Of a DNA stretch of 64,000 bases, positions 51,682-61,198 are shown piece by piece (the first letter of the stretch is position 1; each line of letters begins with the position of its first letter). The stretch is from assembly GCF_029581395.1 (NCBI RefSeq), contig NZ_CP121115.1:248001-312000 (forward strand), in the 5' to 3' direction. A program made the position numbers and the translations under genes. The notes beneath the pieces are model-generated. The model was not told the DNA's origin and did no database searches. It saw only the letters and a list, made by a program, of their open reading frames with translations. Source of the stretch: Roseinatronobacter sp. S2. GTDB taxonomy: Bacteria > Pseudomonadota > Alphaproteobacteria > Rhodobacterales > Rhodobacteraceae.

Positions 51682-52707
51682 ATGAAACACATAGTCGGAA
51701 GAACCATATTGAACCTGGCTGCGGCACTTGTGCTGACAGCGGGGGCAACGAACGGCGCCGCAGCGCAACAAGAGCTTCGCTTCACCACCAGCGTACCTGC
51801 AAATTCTTTTATCTACGCTGATATCCTTGAAGTCTGGGCACAGCGCGTAACCGAGGATTCGGAAGGCACAATCAGCATCCGCCTGTTCCCTGCCGGAACG
51901 CTGGGGCGCGACGCGGCAGCGCATCTGGATATGGTCAGAAATGGGAGCGTGGACCTTGCTTATTTCATTCCCGGCTACACCCCCGGCGCAATGAGAGAAG
52001 CAACAATCGTTGAATTGCCCAACATGGTGCCCAACGCGACAATCGGCTCGGTTGCGGCCACGCAAATGGTTGAGGAAGAACTCTGGACCGGGCAGGGCAT
52101 GGAGGATATCAAGATTCTTGGCATGTTCTCGACTGCACCGGGGCTGCTGACAACACGCGAACAGGTCGCCTCGCTCGATGATGTTGCCAACCTGAACCTG
52201 CGGGGTGCGGGCCCAACGCTGCTGGCATCAATAGAGGCACTCGGTGCAACGCCGGTGGGTGGCCTGACCGCACCGCAGATTGCCGAAGCCTTGTCACGCG
52301 GATTGGTGGGTGGCACGATTAACGAATGGGTTGCGCTTACAATCTTTGGCATCGCAGAAGCGGCGCATTATCATCTTGATGTCAATATGGGCGCATCGCC
52401 GATCATGGTCGGCATCAACCGTCAAACCTATGACAGATTGCCAGCGCAGGCACAGGCCGCAATTGACCGCCATTCCGGCGAAGCCTTTGCAAGACTGTGG
52501 GGCGAGGAATTCGACGCCCGGATCGCAGCCTTCCGCGGTGCCGCCGAAGAGGATGCAAACCGCACCTTCACGACATTATCGGACGAAGAAGCGGCGCGCT
52601 GGAATGGGCGGCTTCAGTCTGTCATCGATCACTGGATTGAAACAACACCGAACGGGCAGGACCTTCACGACCGTTTTCAGGCCGCCGTCACCGCCGCCGC
52701 CGGTTAA
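51682..52707 (+). CDS. TRAP transporter substrate-binding protein (DctP family)
   Basis: A 341-aa periplasmic receptor. GGGAGGAG lies 12 bases before the ATG; signal peptide MKHIVGRTILNLAAALVLTA with cleavage near GAAAQQ. Mature motifs: L-R-F-T-T-S-V-P, Y-A-D-I-L-E-V-W-A-Q-R-V, L-F-P-A-G-T-L-G-R-D (about 73-82), and the ligand Arg in NLRGAGPTL (about 172). TRAP receptors bind organic acids, including aromatic acids. No membrane subunits are next to it; an orphan dctQM pair lies at 59900-61761, so the two may form one transporter. Confidence 0.92.
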   Translation: MKHIVGRTILNLAAALVLTAGATNGAAAQQELRFTTSVPANSFIYADILEVWAQRVTEDSEGTISIRLFPAGTLGRDAAAHLDMVRNGSVDLAYFIPGYTPGAMREATIVELPNMVPNATIGSVAATQMVEEELWTGQGMEDIKILGMFSTAPGLLTTREQVASLDDVANLNLRGAGPTLLASIEALGATPVGGLTAPQIAEALSRGLVGGTINEWVALTIFGIAEAAHYHLDVNMGASPIMVGINRQTYDRLPAQAQAAIDRHSGEAFARLWGEEFDARIAAFRGAAEEDANRTFTTLSDEEAARWNGRLQSVIDHWIETTPNGQDLHDRFQAAVTAAAG

Positions 52708-52885
52708 CCGGCATCGCGGCTGGCCGTTCACGCGGCCAGCCGGTTTCGCAACATGGCTGCCCTGCCAATACCGTTCCAGATGATAGTGCCGCCACAGCCG
52801 CCGCATCGTTTCTCCACCGCTTGAACGCGCACAAACCGCTGATAAAGCAGCATCTGCAATGCAAGACTGACCGCGCTGCTGGTTT

Positions 52886-53348
52886 TCAGTCTGCCGAAAG
52901 CTCGGTTTTGTACTTCACCTGCTTCAGCGCGAAGCTGGATTTGATATTGGCCACGCCGTCAATGGTCGACAGTTTCTGCACGATGAACCGTTCAACATCG
53001 GCATTGGTGCGCACCAGAATCCGTATCAGGTAATCACTGTCGCCGGTCATCAGATAGCATTCCATAACCTCTGGCAGGGCATGCATTCTGGCCTGAAAGG
53101 TCTCCAGCGCGCGTTCCACCTGCCGTTCAAGGGTCACCTGAATAAACACACTCACAGACAGCCCCACAGCTTCGGGGTTAACCAACGCCACATAGCGGTC
53201 GATCACCCCGTCGTTTTCCAGCGCACGCACCCGCGTCAGGCACGGCGAAGGCGACAGGCCCACCCTTTCCGCAAGCTCGACATTGCTCAACCGGCCCGCA
53301 TTCTGCAAAACACTCAGAATTCTCTGATCAATCGCATCCAGTTTTCAT
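52886..53348 (-). CDS. Lrp/AsnC-family regulator with disrupted start
   Basis: The body is a typical 150-aa Lrp/AsnC regulator: helix-turn-helix NVELAERVGLSPSPCLTRVRALENDGVI and a RAM ligand domain with SDYLIRILV. The expected N-terminus KLDAIDQRILSVLQNAG is present in the same frame, but the only ATG in the right place (53348-53346) is shifted by one base: ATGAAAACTGG where ATGAAACTGG would read MKLDAID. The in-frame ATG at 53356 meets TGA after three codons. As read, only TTG 53308 or a CTG could start it, losing the first helix. It faces the pyruvate dehydrogenase operon and probably regulates it. Confidence 0.75.
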
Positions 53349-53416
53349 TGCGGCATTTTATGCCCCTTATAAGTTAATTTGCCACATAATGCGCCGTTTT
53401 GGGGAAAAATCCACTG

Positions 53417-53432
53417 ATGTTCGACAGAACAT
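53417..53432. promoter_or_regulatory. Perfect palindrome before aceE
   Basis: ATGTTC-GACA-GAACAT is a 6+6 inverted repeat with 4-base spacer in the 126-bp gap between the Lrp-type gene and aceE. It is a likely operator, perhaps for the divergent Lrp-type regulator. Confidence 0.5.
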
Positions 53433-53482
53433 TTTGCGCCGATGCCTGTAAACTTTCGCAAAGCAAAGAAGCGAGGAGTCCC

Positions 53483-56152
53483 ATGAACAACGCGTCACCA
53501 CATCACGACACAGACCCGCAAGAAACCCGTGAATGGCTGGACGCATTCCGTGCAGTATCAGATGTCGGCGGCGGGGCGCGGGCCGGCTTTTTGCTTGGCA
53601 AACTGGAAGAGGCCGCCCGCCGAGAAAGCCTGTATTCCAGCGGCCAGCCCTATTCATCCTATCGCAACACCATACCACTGGCCAAACAGGGGGCCTTTCC
53701 CGGCGATTTGGAGATTGAGGAGCGGCTGACAGCGATTATGCGCTGGAATGCTTTGGCGATGGTCGTGCGCGCAAACAAAGCCTATGGCGAGTTGGGCGGG
53801 CACATCGCATCCTACGCCTCGGCAGCGGAGATATTCGAAACAGGTTTCAACCATTTTTTCCGCGCCGAAACCCCCGATTTCGGCGGAGATCTGGTCTATT
53901 TCCAGCCTCATTCAGCCCCCGGCGTCTATGCCCGTGCATTCCTGGAGGGCAGGTTGAGTGAAACCCAGCTTGCCAACTACCGGCAGGAAACCCACGGAAA
54001 TGGCCTGTGTTCCTATCCGCATCCCTGGTTAATGCCGGATTTCTGGCAGTTTCCGACCGGTTCTATGGGGATTGGACCTATAAATGCCGTGTATCAGGCC
54101 CGCTTCATGCGCTACCTTCATGGGCGCAGCATAGTCCCAACCAATGATCGGCATGTCTGGGGCGTCTTCGGCGATGGCGAGATGGATGAGCCGGAATCTA
54201 TCGCGGGTCTGACACTGGCAGCGCGCGAAAAGCTGGACAACCTTACCTTCATCATCAATTGCAACTTGCAGCGCCTCGATGGGCCGGTGCGGGGCAATGG
54301 CCAGATCATTCAGGAACTTGAAAGCCTGTTTCTTGGTGCCGGATGGAACGTGATCAAGGTGCTTTGGGGTTCGGAATGGGACAGCATTTTTGACCGCGAC
54401 ACTGAAATGGCGCTGCTAAGCCGCTTCGCACAAACAGTGGATGGCGAATATCAGGATCTTGGCTCGAAGGCGGGGGATTACAACCGCGAACGGTTCTTCA
54501 ATCGTGATCCCGCCACCCGTGCGCTGGTCGAGCATATGACCGATGCCGAGATTCACGCCCTCAGGCGGGGCGGACACGATATACGCAAACTCTATGCCGC
54601 GTTTGCCGCAGCGAAAGCGCATAAGGGCCGCCCCACGGTGATACTGGCCAAGACGAAAAAGGGCTTTGGCATGGGAAATGCCGGGGAAAGCCGGATGACG
54701 GCGCATCAATCCAAGAAACTGGATATGGACGCGCTGATCGCGTTCCGCGACCGGTTCGCCCTGCCCCTGAGCGAAAGCGATCTGGCCGAGCTGCGCTTTT
54801 ACAAGCCTGCGCCCGACAGCGCCGAGATGGCCTATCTGAACGCAAGGCGCGCGGCATTGGGTGGCAGCATACCAAAACGCCGGCAATCCACCGACGCCGC
54901 CCGGCAGCTGGCCATCCCGAAACCCGAAACCTATGCCAGCTTTGCGCGCACCGCAGATGGCAAGGAGATGTCGACAACAATGGCATTGGTGCGCATGTTG
55001 GGTGCACTGCTTAAAGATAAGACCTTTGGTCCCCATATCGTGCCCATCGTCGCCGACGAGGCACGGACCTTCGGCATGGATAACCTGTTCCGCCAGATCG
55101 GTATCTACGCACCCGAGGGCCAGCTGTATCAGCCCGAAGACGCCGGTTCGATGATGTTCTACAAGGAAGCACAGGACGGCCAACTGCTTGAAGAAGGTAT
55201 CACCGAGGCTGGGGCGCTGTCATCCTGGGCCGCGGCTGGAACCGCCTATTCGGTTCATGACGTGCCGATGATCCCGTTCTACATCTACTATTCGATGTTC
55301 GGCTTTCAACGGGTGGGCGACCTGATCTGGGCCGCGGCCGACCAGCGCGCGCGCGGCTTTTTGATTGGTGCAACGGCAGGCCGGACGACCTTGTCCGGCG
55401 AAGGGCTGCAACATCAGGACGGCACCTCGCATCTGTCGGCCAGCACAATTCCGAACTGTCGCGCCTATGATCCGGCTTTCGCGGGCGAACTTGCTGCTAT
55501 TCTTGATCATGGAATGCGCCGCATGCTCGAAAAACAGCAAGATGAATTCTATTACATCACCGTGATGAACGAGACCTATGCCCAGCCCAGCCTTAAACCG
55601 GGGGCCGAGGCAGACGTCATCAAAGGCCTTTATCTTTTCGACGGGCGCGGCAATGCAGACGCGGCGGCGCGTGTCCGGCTGGTGGGTTCAGGTGCCATCT
55701 TGAACGAAGTCATCGCGGCGGCTGATATCCTGAACACGGACTATGGCATCGCGTCGGACATCTTCAGCGCAACCAGCTGGAGCGAACTGGAACGTGACGC
55801 CCGCGCCATTGAACGCGAAAACCGCTTCACCAGCGAAACCCGCATCAGCCATGTGGCGGAACTGCTGTCAGGCGATATACCGGTGGTGGCCGCCAGCGAT
55901 TATGTCCGCGCCGTGCCGGGCCTGATTGCGCCCTATTTGGCCGCGCCAATGACGATCTTGGGCACAGACGGGTTTGGCCGTTCGTCCAACCGCACCGATC
56001 TGCGTGATTTCTTCGAGGTGGATCGCAAGAATATCGCCTTCGCCGCTGTGACCGCCATGGTGCAGGCGGGTCACGCCCCTGCCGAAATGCGCGAACAGGC
56101 GTTGCAGACATTAAATGTGAACAAAGCCGCCCCACCCCCCTGGACACTGTGA
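53483..56152 (+). CDS. aceE: Pyruvate dehydrogenase E1 component, homodimeric type
   Basis: An 889-aa thiamine-diphosphate enzyme that decarboxylates pyruvate and acetylates E2. ATG 53483 has GAGGAG 8 bases upstream. Length and motifs match the single-chain AceE class: NTIPLAKQGAFPGDLEIE near 70, the H-A-S-A/SYASAAEIFETGFNHF region near 120, the ThDP motif GDGEMDEPES (230-239) with NCNLQ near 260, and ETYAQP late. Most alphaproteobacteria use the two-chain PdhA/PdhB type for their main complex, so this operon is probably a second, specialised complex. It is followed by aceF and lpd with 11-base gaps. Confidence 0.96.
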   Translation: MNNASPHHDTDPQETREWLDAFRAVSDVGGGARAGFLLGKLEEAARRESLYSSGQPYSSYRNTIPLAKQGAFPGDLEIEERLTAIMRWNALAMVVRANKAYGELGGHIASYASAAEIFETGFNHFFRAETPDFGGDLVYFQPHSAPGVYARAFLEGRLSETQLANYRQETHGNGLCSYPHPWLMPDFWQFPTGSMGIGPINAVYQARFMRYLHGRSIVPTNDRHVWGVFGDGEMDEPESIAGLTLAAREKLDNLTFIINCNLQRLDGPVRGNGQIIQELESLFLGAGWNVIKVLWGSEWDSIFDRDTEMALLSRFAQTVDGEYQDLGSKAGDYNRERFFNRDPATRALVEHMTDAEIHALRRGGHDIRKLYAAFAAAKAHKGRPTVILAKTKKGFGMGNAGESRMTAHQSKKLDMDALIAFRDRFALPLSESDLAELRFYKPAPDSAEMAYLNARRAALGGSIPKRRQSTDAARQLAIPKPETYASFARTADGKEMSTTMALVRMLGALLKDKTFGPHIVPIVADEARTFGMDNLFRQIGIYAPEGQLYQPEDAGSMMFYKEAQDGQLLEEGITEAGALSSWAAAGTAYSVHDVPMIPFYIYYSMFGFQRVGDLIWAAADQRARGFLIGATAGRTTLSGEGLQHQDGTSHLSASTIPNCRAYDPAFAGELAAILDHGMRRMLEKQQDEFYYITVMNETYAQPSLKPGAEADVIKGLYLFDGRGNADAAARVRLVGSGAILNEVIAAADILNTDYGIASDIFSATSWSELERDARAIERENRFTSETRISHVAELLSGDIPVVAASDYVRAVPGLIAPYLAAPMTILGTDGFGRSSNRTDLRDFFEVDRKNIAFAAVTAMVQAGHAPAEMREQALQTLNVNKAAPPPWTL

Positions 56153-56163
56153 GAGAGATCACA

Positions 56164-57411
56164 ATGACACAGACAATCGAACTTCGCGTCCCCGATATCG
56201 GTGATTTTCACGATGTCCCGATCATCGAAATTCCCGTCGCCGTCGGCGACGTGATTGCGGCTGACGACACCGTAATTGTGCTCGAAAGCGACAAGGCCAC
56301 GCTGGATGTTCCCGCCGAAACCGGTGGGCGCATTGCCGAAATCAGGGTCAAGCCGGGCGACAATGTCAGCAAGGGCACAGTCATCGCAATGATCGAAGCC
56401 ACGGCCGCGCAACCGGACGATGTCCCCGCTGCGACAATATCCGCCCCGGTGTCTGCGCCTGCTGCCAAGGCCGATAATACGCCGCCAGTCCCGCCCGTTG
56501 CAAGTAATGGCGGGCCCTTTGCGCATGCCTCGCCCTCGGTACGCAAACTGGCCCGCGAGATGGGTGTCACAATTGGCGATGTCGCCCCCACCGGCCCACA
56601 TGGCCGGATCACCCCGGACGATCTGAAAGCCCATGTGAAAGCGCGCCTTGCACGGACCGGCCCCGTCGGCACCGGCATTTCCCAAAACCTGCCGCCATGG
56701 CCCAAGGTGGATTTCAGGGCCTTCGGCCCGATCGAGCGCAAGCCACTTGGCCGCCTTCGCAAAATTTCGGGGCCGGGGCTGGCACGCAATGCCATGGTCA
56801 TCCCGCATGTGACCAATTTCGACGAAGCCGATGTCACCGAGACCGAGAAGTTCCGCAAGGCCGCCAATGCAGAAGCCCCGGATGTGGCACACCTGACCAT
56901 GCTGGCTTTCGCCATCAAGGCCAGCGTATCGGCGCTGATGGCATATCCTGAATTCAATTCCTCCCTCGATGGGGATGAGATTGTGATGAAGAAATACTAT
57001 CATATCGGCGTGGCGGCCGACACACCTGACGGGCTGGTGGTGCCGGTGATCCGCGATGCAGACCGCAAATCGTTGCGCGAAATCGCAATGGAAATGTCCG
57101 AACTGGCCGCGCAGGCGCGCGTCGGACGCCTGCCCGCGCAGGCAATGCAGGGTTCGACCTTCACAGTATCATCCCTTGGCGGGATCGGCGGAACCAATTT
57201 CACGCCGATCATCAATGCCCCCGATGTCGCCATACTCGGGATGACCCGCGCAGGCATTCAACCGAAATGGGATGGTGCAAGTTTTCAGCCACGACTGATC
57301 CAGCCGCTTAGCCTTAGCTGGGACCACCGCGTTGTCGACGGGGTGGCGGCAGCAAGATTCCTTGTCCATCTGCGCGATGTCCTGTCGGATTTCCGCCGCA
57401 TCAGCCTTTGA
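56164..57411 (+). CDS. aceF: Dihydrolipoyllysine-residue acetyltransferase (E2 of pyruvate dehydrogenase)
   Basis: A 415-aa E2 with one lipoyl domain (lipoyl-lysine 44 in ESDKATLDVP), an Ala/Pro linker (about 82-112), an E1/E3-binding domain (ASPSVRKLAREMGV, about 120-155) and the catalytic domain (about 190-415) with DHRVVDG near 390. E. coli AceF has three lipoyl domains; this one has one. ATG 56164 has GAGAGA upstream; the GTG at 56149 overlapping the aceE stop is less likely. It transfers the acetyl group to CoA inside the complex. Confidence 0.95.
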   Translation: MTQTIELRVPDIGDFHDVPIIEIPVAVGDVIAADDTVIVLESDKATLDVPAETGGRIAEIRVKPGDNVSKGTVIAMIEATAAQPDDVPAATISAPVSAPAAKADNTPPVPPVASNGGPFAHASPSVRKLAREMGVTIGDVAPTGPHGRITPDDLKAHVKARLARTGPVGTGISQNLPPWPKVDFRAFGPIERKPLGRLRKISGPGLARNAMVIPHVTNFDEADVTETEKFRKAANAEAPDVAHLTMLAFAIKASVSALMAYPEFNSSLDGDEIVMKKYYHIGVAADTPDGLVVPVIRDADRKSLREIAMEMSELAAQARVGRLPAQAMQGSTFTVSSLGGIGGTNFTPIINAPDVAILGMTRAGIQPKWDGASFQPRLIQPLSLSWDHRVVDGVAAARFLVHLRDVLSDFRRISL

Positions 57412-57422
57412 AAGGATTGGTG

Positions 57423-58820
57423 ATGACACACAATGAACCAGCACAGCTGGTGGTTCTGGGCGGCGGTCCGGGCGGATACTCGGCCGCTTTCCGCGCCGCC
57501 GATCTTGGACTGGATGTGACACTGATTGACGCGCGCGCCACGCTGGGCGGTGTCTGCCTGAATGTGGGCTGCATCCCGTCCAAAGCGTTGTTGCATGTCG
57601 CAAAGGTCATGGACGAGGCCCACCACCTGCGCACCGCGGGCGTCACCTTTGGTGCGCCACTGGTTGACCTTCAGGATCTGCGCAATTTCCGGGATCAGAC
57701 GATTGCCCGCCTGACAAAGGGCCTCGGGGGACTGGCACGCCGCCGCAAGGTGCGGGTTTTGACCGGCACCGGCACCTTTACCAGTCCGCACCAGATTTCG
57801 GTTGCCGGTCAGGATGGCATCACAACACTGCACTTTGAACGCGCGATCATCGCCAGCGGATCTGCCCCGACGAAGCTGCCGTTCCTTCCAGATGATCCGC
57901 GCATCATCGACAGCACCGGTGCGCTGGCGATGGATATGGTGCCGGAGAACCTGCTGATCATCGGCGGCGGCATCATCGGGCTGGAAATGGCGCAGGTTTA
58001 TCACGCGCTTGGCAGCCGGATCACGATTGTAGAGACGATGGACCGGATCATCCCCGCCGCTGATCCTGATGTCACCGCACCACTGATGAAGCGCATTCTG
58101 GCGCGTTACGCTGCGGTGCGTCCGGGCGCGCAAGTCACCGCCGTTGCTGCGACCGATGCGGGCATCAAGGTCACCATCAAGGACACATGCGCTGCACAAA
58201 CGCTGACTTTCGACCGGGTTCTGGTTGCGGCCGGGCGACAACCGAACACGCAGGGCATCGGCGTTGGCGCAGCCGGGATTGCCCCCGACGAAAGGGGCTT
58301 CATTCCCGTGGATGAGCAATTGCGCACATCCCAGCCACATATTTTTGCAGTGGGCGATGTGGTGGGGGACCCGATGCTGGCACACAAGGCTGCGCATCAG
58401 GGCAAAATCGCCGCCGAAGTGATTGCTGGCGCGACATCTGCCTTCAAGCCATGTGCCATCCCCGCTATCGCGTATACAGACCCGGAGGTTGCATGGGCAG
58501 GCCTGACTGAAACCAAGGCAAAGGCACGCGGCATCCCCTATGAGACAGGCATCTTCCCTTGGGCAGCATCGGGACGGGCATTGTCCATGGGGCGCGACGA
58601 CGGTTTGACCAAGCTTATATTTGATCCGCGAACAAAGCGTGTTCTTGGCGGGGCGGTCACTGGTCCCAATGCCGGAGAGTTGCTGGCCGAGATTGTACTG
58701 GCGATTGAGATGGGCGCCGTTGCCGACGATATTGCGCTTTCGGTGCATCCGCATCCGACATTGTCGGAAACCGTCGCTTTCGCCGCCGAAGCCTGGCTTG
58801 GCACCCTGACCGACGGTTAG
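57423..58820 (+). CDS. lpd: Dihydrolipoyl dehydrogenase (E3)
   Basis: A 465-aa flavoprotein that reoxidises the lipoyl group. The FAD motif GGGPGGYSAA (13-22), the redox disulfide GGVCLNVGCIPSK (Cys45 and Cys50), the NAD motif IIGGGIIGLEMA (about 181-192), the second FAD segment FAVGDVVGDPMLAHKA (about 305) and the catalytic His-Glu of HPHPTLSE (about 442) are all intact. AAAGGA precedes ATG 57423. The gene completes the aceE-aceF-lpd operon. Confidence 0.96.
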   Translation: MTHNEPAQLVVLGGGPGGYSAAFRAADLGLDVTLIDARATLGGVCLNVGCIPSKALLHVAKVMDEAHHLRTAGVTFGAPLVDLQDLRNFRDQTIARLTKGLGGLARRRKVRVLTGTGTFTSPHQISVAGQDGITTLHFERAIIASGSAPTKLPFLPDDPRIIDSTGALAMDMVPENLLIIGGGIIGLEMAQVYHALGSRITIVETMDRIIPAADPDVTAPLMKRILARYAAVRPGAQVTAVAATDAGIKVTIKDTCAAQTLTFDRVLVAAGRQPNTQGIGVGAAGIAPDERGFIPVDEQLRTSQPHIFAVGDVVGDPMLAHKAAHQGKIAAEVIAGATSAFKPCAIPAIAYTDPEVAWAGLTETKAKARGIPYETGIFPWAASGRALSMGRDDGLTKLIFDPRTKRVLGGAVTGPNAGELLAEIVLAIEMGAVADDIALSVHPHPTLSETVAFAAEAWLGTLTDG

Positions 58821-58840
58821 CCCGCAGCCCTATGCAACCT

Positions 58841-58859
58841 GCGTCCATCCTGCGGACGC
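58841..58859 (-). promoter_or_regulatory. IclR-type palindrome before the BKACE gene
   Basis: Read on the minus strand this is GCGTCCGCAGGATGGACGC. It shares GTCCGC-n-G-n-ATGGAC with sites at 61844-61861 and 62884-62901. It lies 110 bases before the ATG at 58970. Confidence 0.5.
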
Positions 58860-58969
58860 GAATGTCTGGTTTCTTGTCAGGCACCGGTTCTTGTGTGACG
58901 TCCAGACCACCGCCTGCGGCGCAAACGCTGAACGCAGCGCTGCATAATTTGTTCTGAAAAGGGGACGAC

Positions 58970-59842
58970 ATGATGAACAAACGTCTTTTGACCTGTGCAG
59001 TTCTAGGGAATTTCACGACACGCAAACTCAATCCTGCGCTGCCAATCACCCCGGCAGAAATTGCGGATGACTGCCTTGCCGCGGCTACTGAGGGGGCGGC
59101 GATTGTTCATATCCATGTCCGCGATCCGAAAACCGAACTGCCCTCGATGGAAACCGAACTTTATGCCGAAGTTGTCGCGCGTATCCGCGATGTCCGGCAG
59201 GATCTGATCATCAACCTGACCACCGGCAATGGCGGGCGCTATCATCCCAGCGATGACGACCCTGCCAAACCGGGGCCGCGCACCAATCTGCTGCCCGCCG
59301 AAACCCGCGTGCGCCATATCCAGGCCATAAGGCCCGATATCGCAACGCTGGATCTGAACACGATGGTGTTTGGCGCCGAGGTGGTCATAAATGCACCGGA
59401 ATCCATCAGGCGTATGGCAAGAATGATTCTGGAAGCGGGTGTTCGGCCGGAAATAGAGTTATTTGATTCAGGCGATATCGCGGTGCTGGGGGCGCTTCAG
59501 AAAGAAGGCACCCTGCCCGGTGCGCCACTTTGTTCGGTGGTCATGGGGGTGCCCTACGGCTTTCAACCTAGCCCCGAGACCGTGCTTTATGCCCGCAGCC
59601 TGCTGCCAGAGGCGGCCCAATGGACAGCATTTGGCACGGGAAAATCTGCCTTTCCCATGGTTGCGCAATCGGTTCTGGCCGGGGGGCACGCCCGCATCGG
59701 GCTGGAAGACGCTGTCAAACTTGACGCCAATACGCTGGCCCCATCTAACGCTGCGATGGTGACCAAGGCGCGCCGGATTATGGAGGATCTTGGCCATCCA
59801 CCCGCAACACCGGTCGAGGCGCGTGCTCTGCTGGGGCTTTGA
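58970..59842 (+). CDS. BKACE family protein (3-keto-5-aminohexanoate cleavage enzyme-like)
   Basis: A 290-aa TIM-barrel enzyme. Members use zinc to condense a beta-keto acid with acetyl-CoA and release acetoacetate and a new acyl-CoA. The zinc histidines are in VHIHVRDP (His47 and His49), with LTTGNGG near 84 and the Glu/Asp pocket IELFDSGD near 160. ATG 58970 or the following ATG 58973 both fit; GGGGACG lies just upstream. Beta-keto substrate class cannot be decided from the visible residues. The shared palindrome suggests it works with the TRAP importer and dioxygenase. Confidence 0.9.
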   Translation: MMNKRLLTCAVLGNFTTRKLNPALPITPAEIADDCLAAATEGAAIVHIHVRDPKTELPSMETELYAEVVARIRDVRQDLIINLTTGNGGRYHPSDDDPAKPGPRTNLLPAETRVRHIQAIRPDIATLDLNTMVFGAEVVINAPESIRRMARMILEAGVRPEIELFDSGDIAVLGALQKEGTLPGAPLCSVVMGVPYGFQPSPETVLYARSLLPEAAQWTAFGTGKSAFPMVAQSVLAGGHARIGLEDAVKLDANTLAPSNAAMVTKARRIMEDLGHPPATPVEARALLGL

Positions 59843-59899
59843 ACCCGGGCCACACCCATAAACCCCATGATGGCGGCGATTGCCTGACCAGATGCGACC

Positions 59900-61198
59900 C
59901 TAAAGAACGCTCGGCAACCAAAGCGTGACCTGCGGGAACAGCACCAGAATCAGAATCCTCGCGCAATCTGCCAGGACGAAGGCAAAGACCCCCTGATAAA
60001 TCGCGTAAAGCGAGATGTCCGACCGCATGGCATTCAGCAACATCACATTGATCCCGATTGGCGGGGTCAGCATTCCAACACCAATAACTGCAACGTTCAG
60101 AATGCCCCACCAGATCGGATCATAGCCCAACGCCAGAACGATCGGCAGAACAAACGGCAGCGTAATCACGACCGCTGCAACCTCATCAAAAAAGGCGCCA
60201 AGGACGATATACATCACAATCAGCAGAAAGATCACACCAAGCGGTGGCAGCCCAAGCGCATCAAGCCCGCCGATAATCCTTTCGCTGGCCCCGCTCAGGC
60301 TGATGAAATACGAAAAGATCATCGCACCGAAAACCATGACATAAATCATCACTGTCGCAACACTTGCATCCGACAGCACCTGAACGAATGTTCCGCGGTT
60401 CAGCTTGCCGCGTCCCAATGCAAACAGAAAGGCAAAAACCACACCGATGGCGGCGGCTTCGTTCACCGTGAAGATACCTGAATAGATCCCGCCAAGCACA
60501 ATAACCGCAAGCAAGATCGCGCCCCATGACTGCCCTATTGCCTTGATCCGCTCTGACACCGGAAGCTTCTGTGTTCCGGGCATCGATGCGGGGCTGCGGC
60601 GCGCGACAACCCAGATCGCGCAAAGATACAGGACAACAGACAGCAGCGCCGGGAACAGCGCCGCCGTGAACATCTTGAGGACAGACCCTTCGGTCAGGAC
60701 AGCATAAAGTATCATGATGCTGGACGGCGGCACAATGATACCCAATGTCCCGCCCGCCGCAACTGCGCCAGCCGCGTTGCCGCCGGAATATCCACGCGAC
60801 AGCATTTCGGGCAGGGCCACCCTGCCAAAAGTTGCCGTCGTTGCCACAGCAGACCCGCAAACCGCCCCAAAGCCCGCGCTGGCAACAATGGTCGTTGCTG
60901 CAAGGCCCCCGGGGCGATGACCAACCAGCGCTTCGGCCGTGGAAAATATGTCGCGCGCCAGACCCCCGGCAGCAGCAAGGCTTCCCATCAACATAAACAG
61001 CGGAATCACAGCCAGATCCAGATTGGCCATGGTTGATGCGGGTTCAGTGGCCAGCAACATCAGCGCAGCGTTCCAGCCCGTCATTGACGCAAACCCGGCG
61101 ATTCCGACCACGGCCATGGCAACCCCGATGGGCACATGCAGCGCTATAAGTATAAACATGGCCGCAAACCCGATCAGGGCAATTGTCGACGGGTCCAT
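59900..61198 (-). CDS. TRAP transporter large permease (DctM family)
   Basis: A 432-aa permease with about twelve helices. Family signatures are LDLAVIPLFMLMGSLAAAGGL (about 58-78), the S-A-V-A-T-T-A-T-F-G loop near 115 and G-G-T-L-G-I-I-V-P-P-S-S near 140. It uses the sodium gradient to drive uptake. The start shares a base with the dctQ stop (TAATG), so both are translated together. It converges on the BKACE gene 58 bases away. Confidence 0.94.
   Translation of the reverse strand: MDPSTIALIGFAAMFILIALHVPIGVAMAVVGIAGFASMTGWNAALMLLATEPASTMANLDLAVIPLFMLMGSLAAAGGLARDIFSTAEALVGHRPGGLAATTIVASAGFGAVCGSAVATTATFGRVALPEMLSRGYSGGNAAGAVAAGGTLGIIVPPSSIMILYAVLTEGSVLKMFTAALFPALLSVVLYLCAIWVVARRSPASMPGTQKLPVSERIKAIGQSWGAILLAVIVLGGIYSGIFTVNEAAAIGVVFAFLFALGRGKLNRGTFVQVLSDASVATVMIYVMVFGAMIFSYFISLSGASERIIGGLDALGLPPLGVIFLLIVMYIVLGAFFDEVAAVVITLPFVLPIVLALGYDPIWWGILNVAVIGVGMLTPPIGINVMLLNAMRSDISLYAIYQGVFAFVLADCARILILVLFPQVTLWLPSVL

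Noticed and set aside
53417..53432. SOS box before aceE
   Set aside because: The alphaproteobacterial LexA site is GTTC-n7-GTTC direct repeat; here the halves are inverted with a 4-base spacer.
57285..58754. 489-codon frame antisense to lpd
   Set aside because: Shadow of strong codon bias in the lpd gene; sequence has no recognisable fold.
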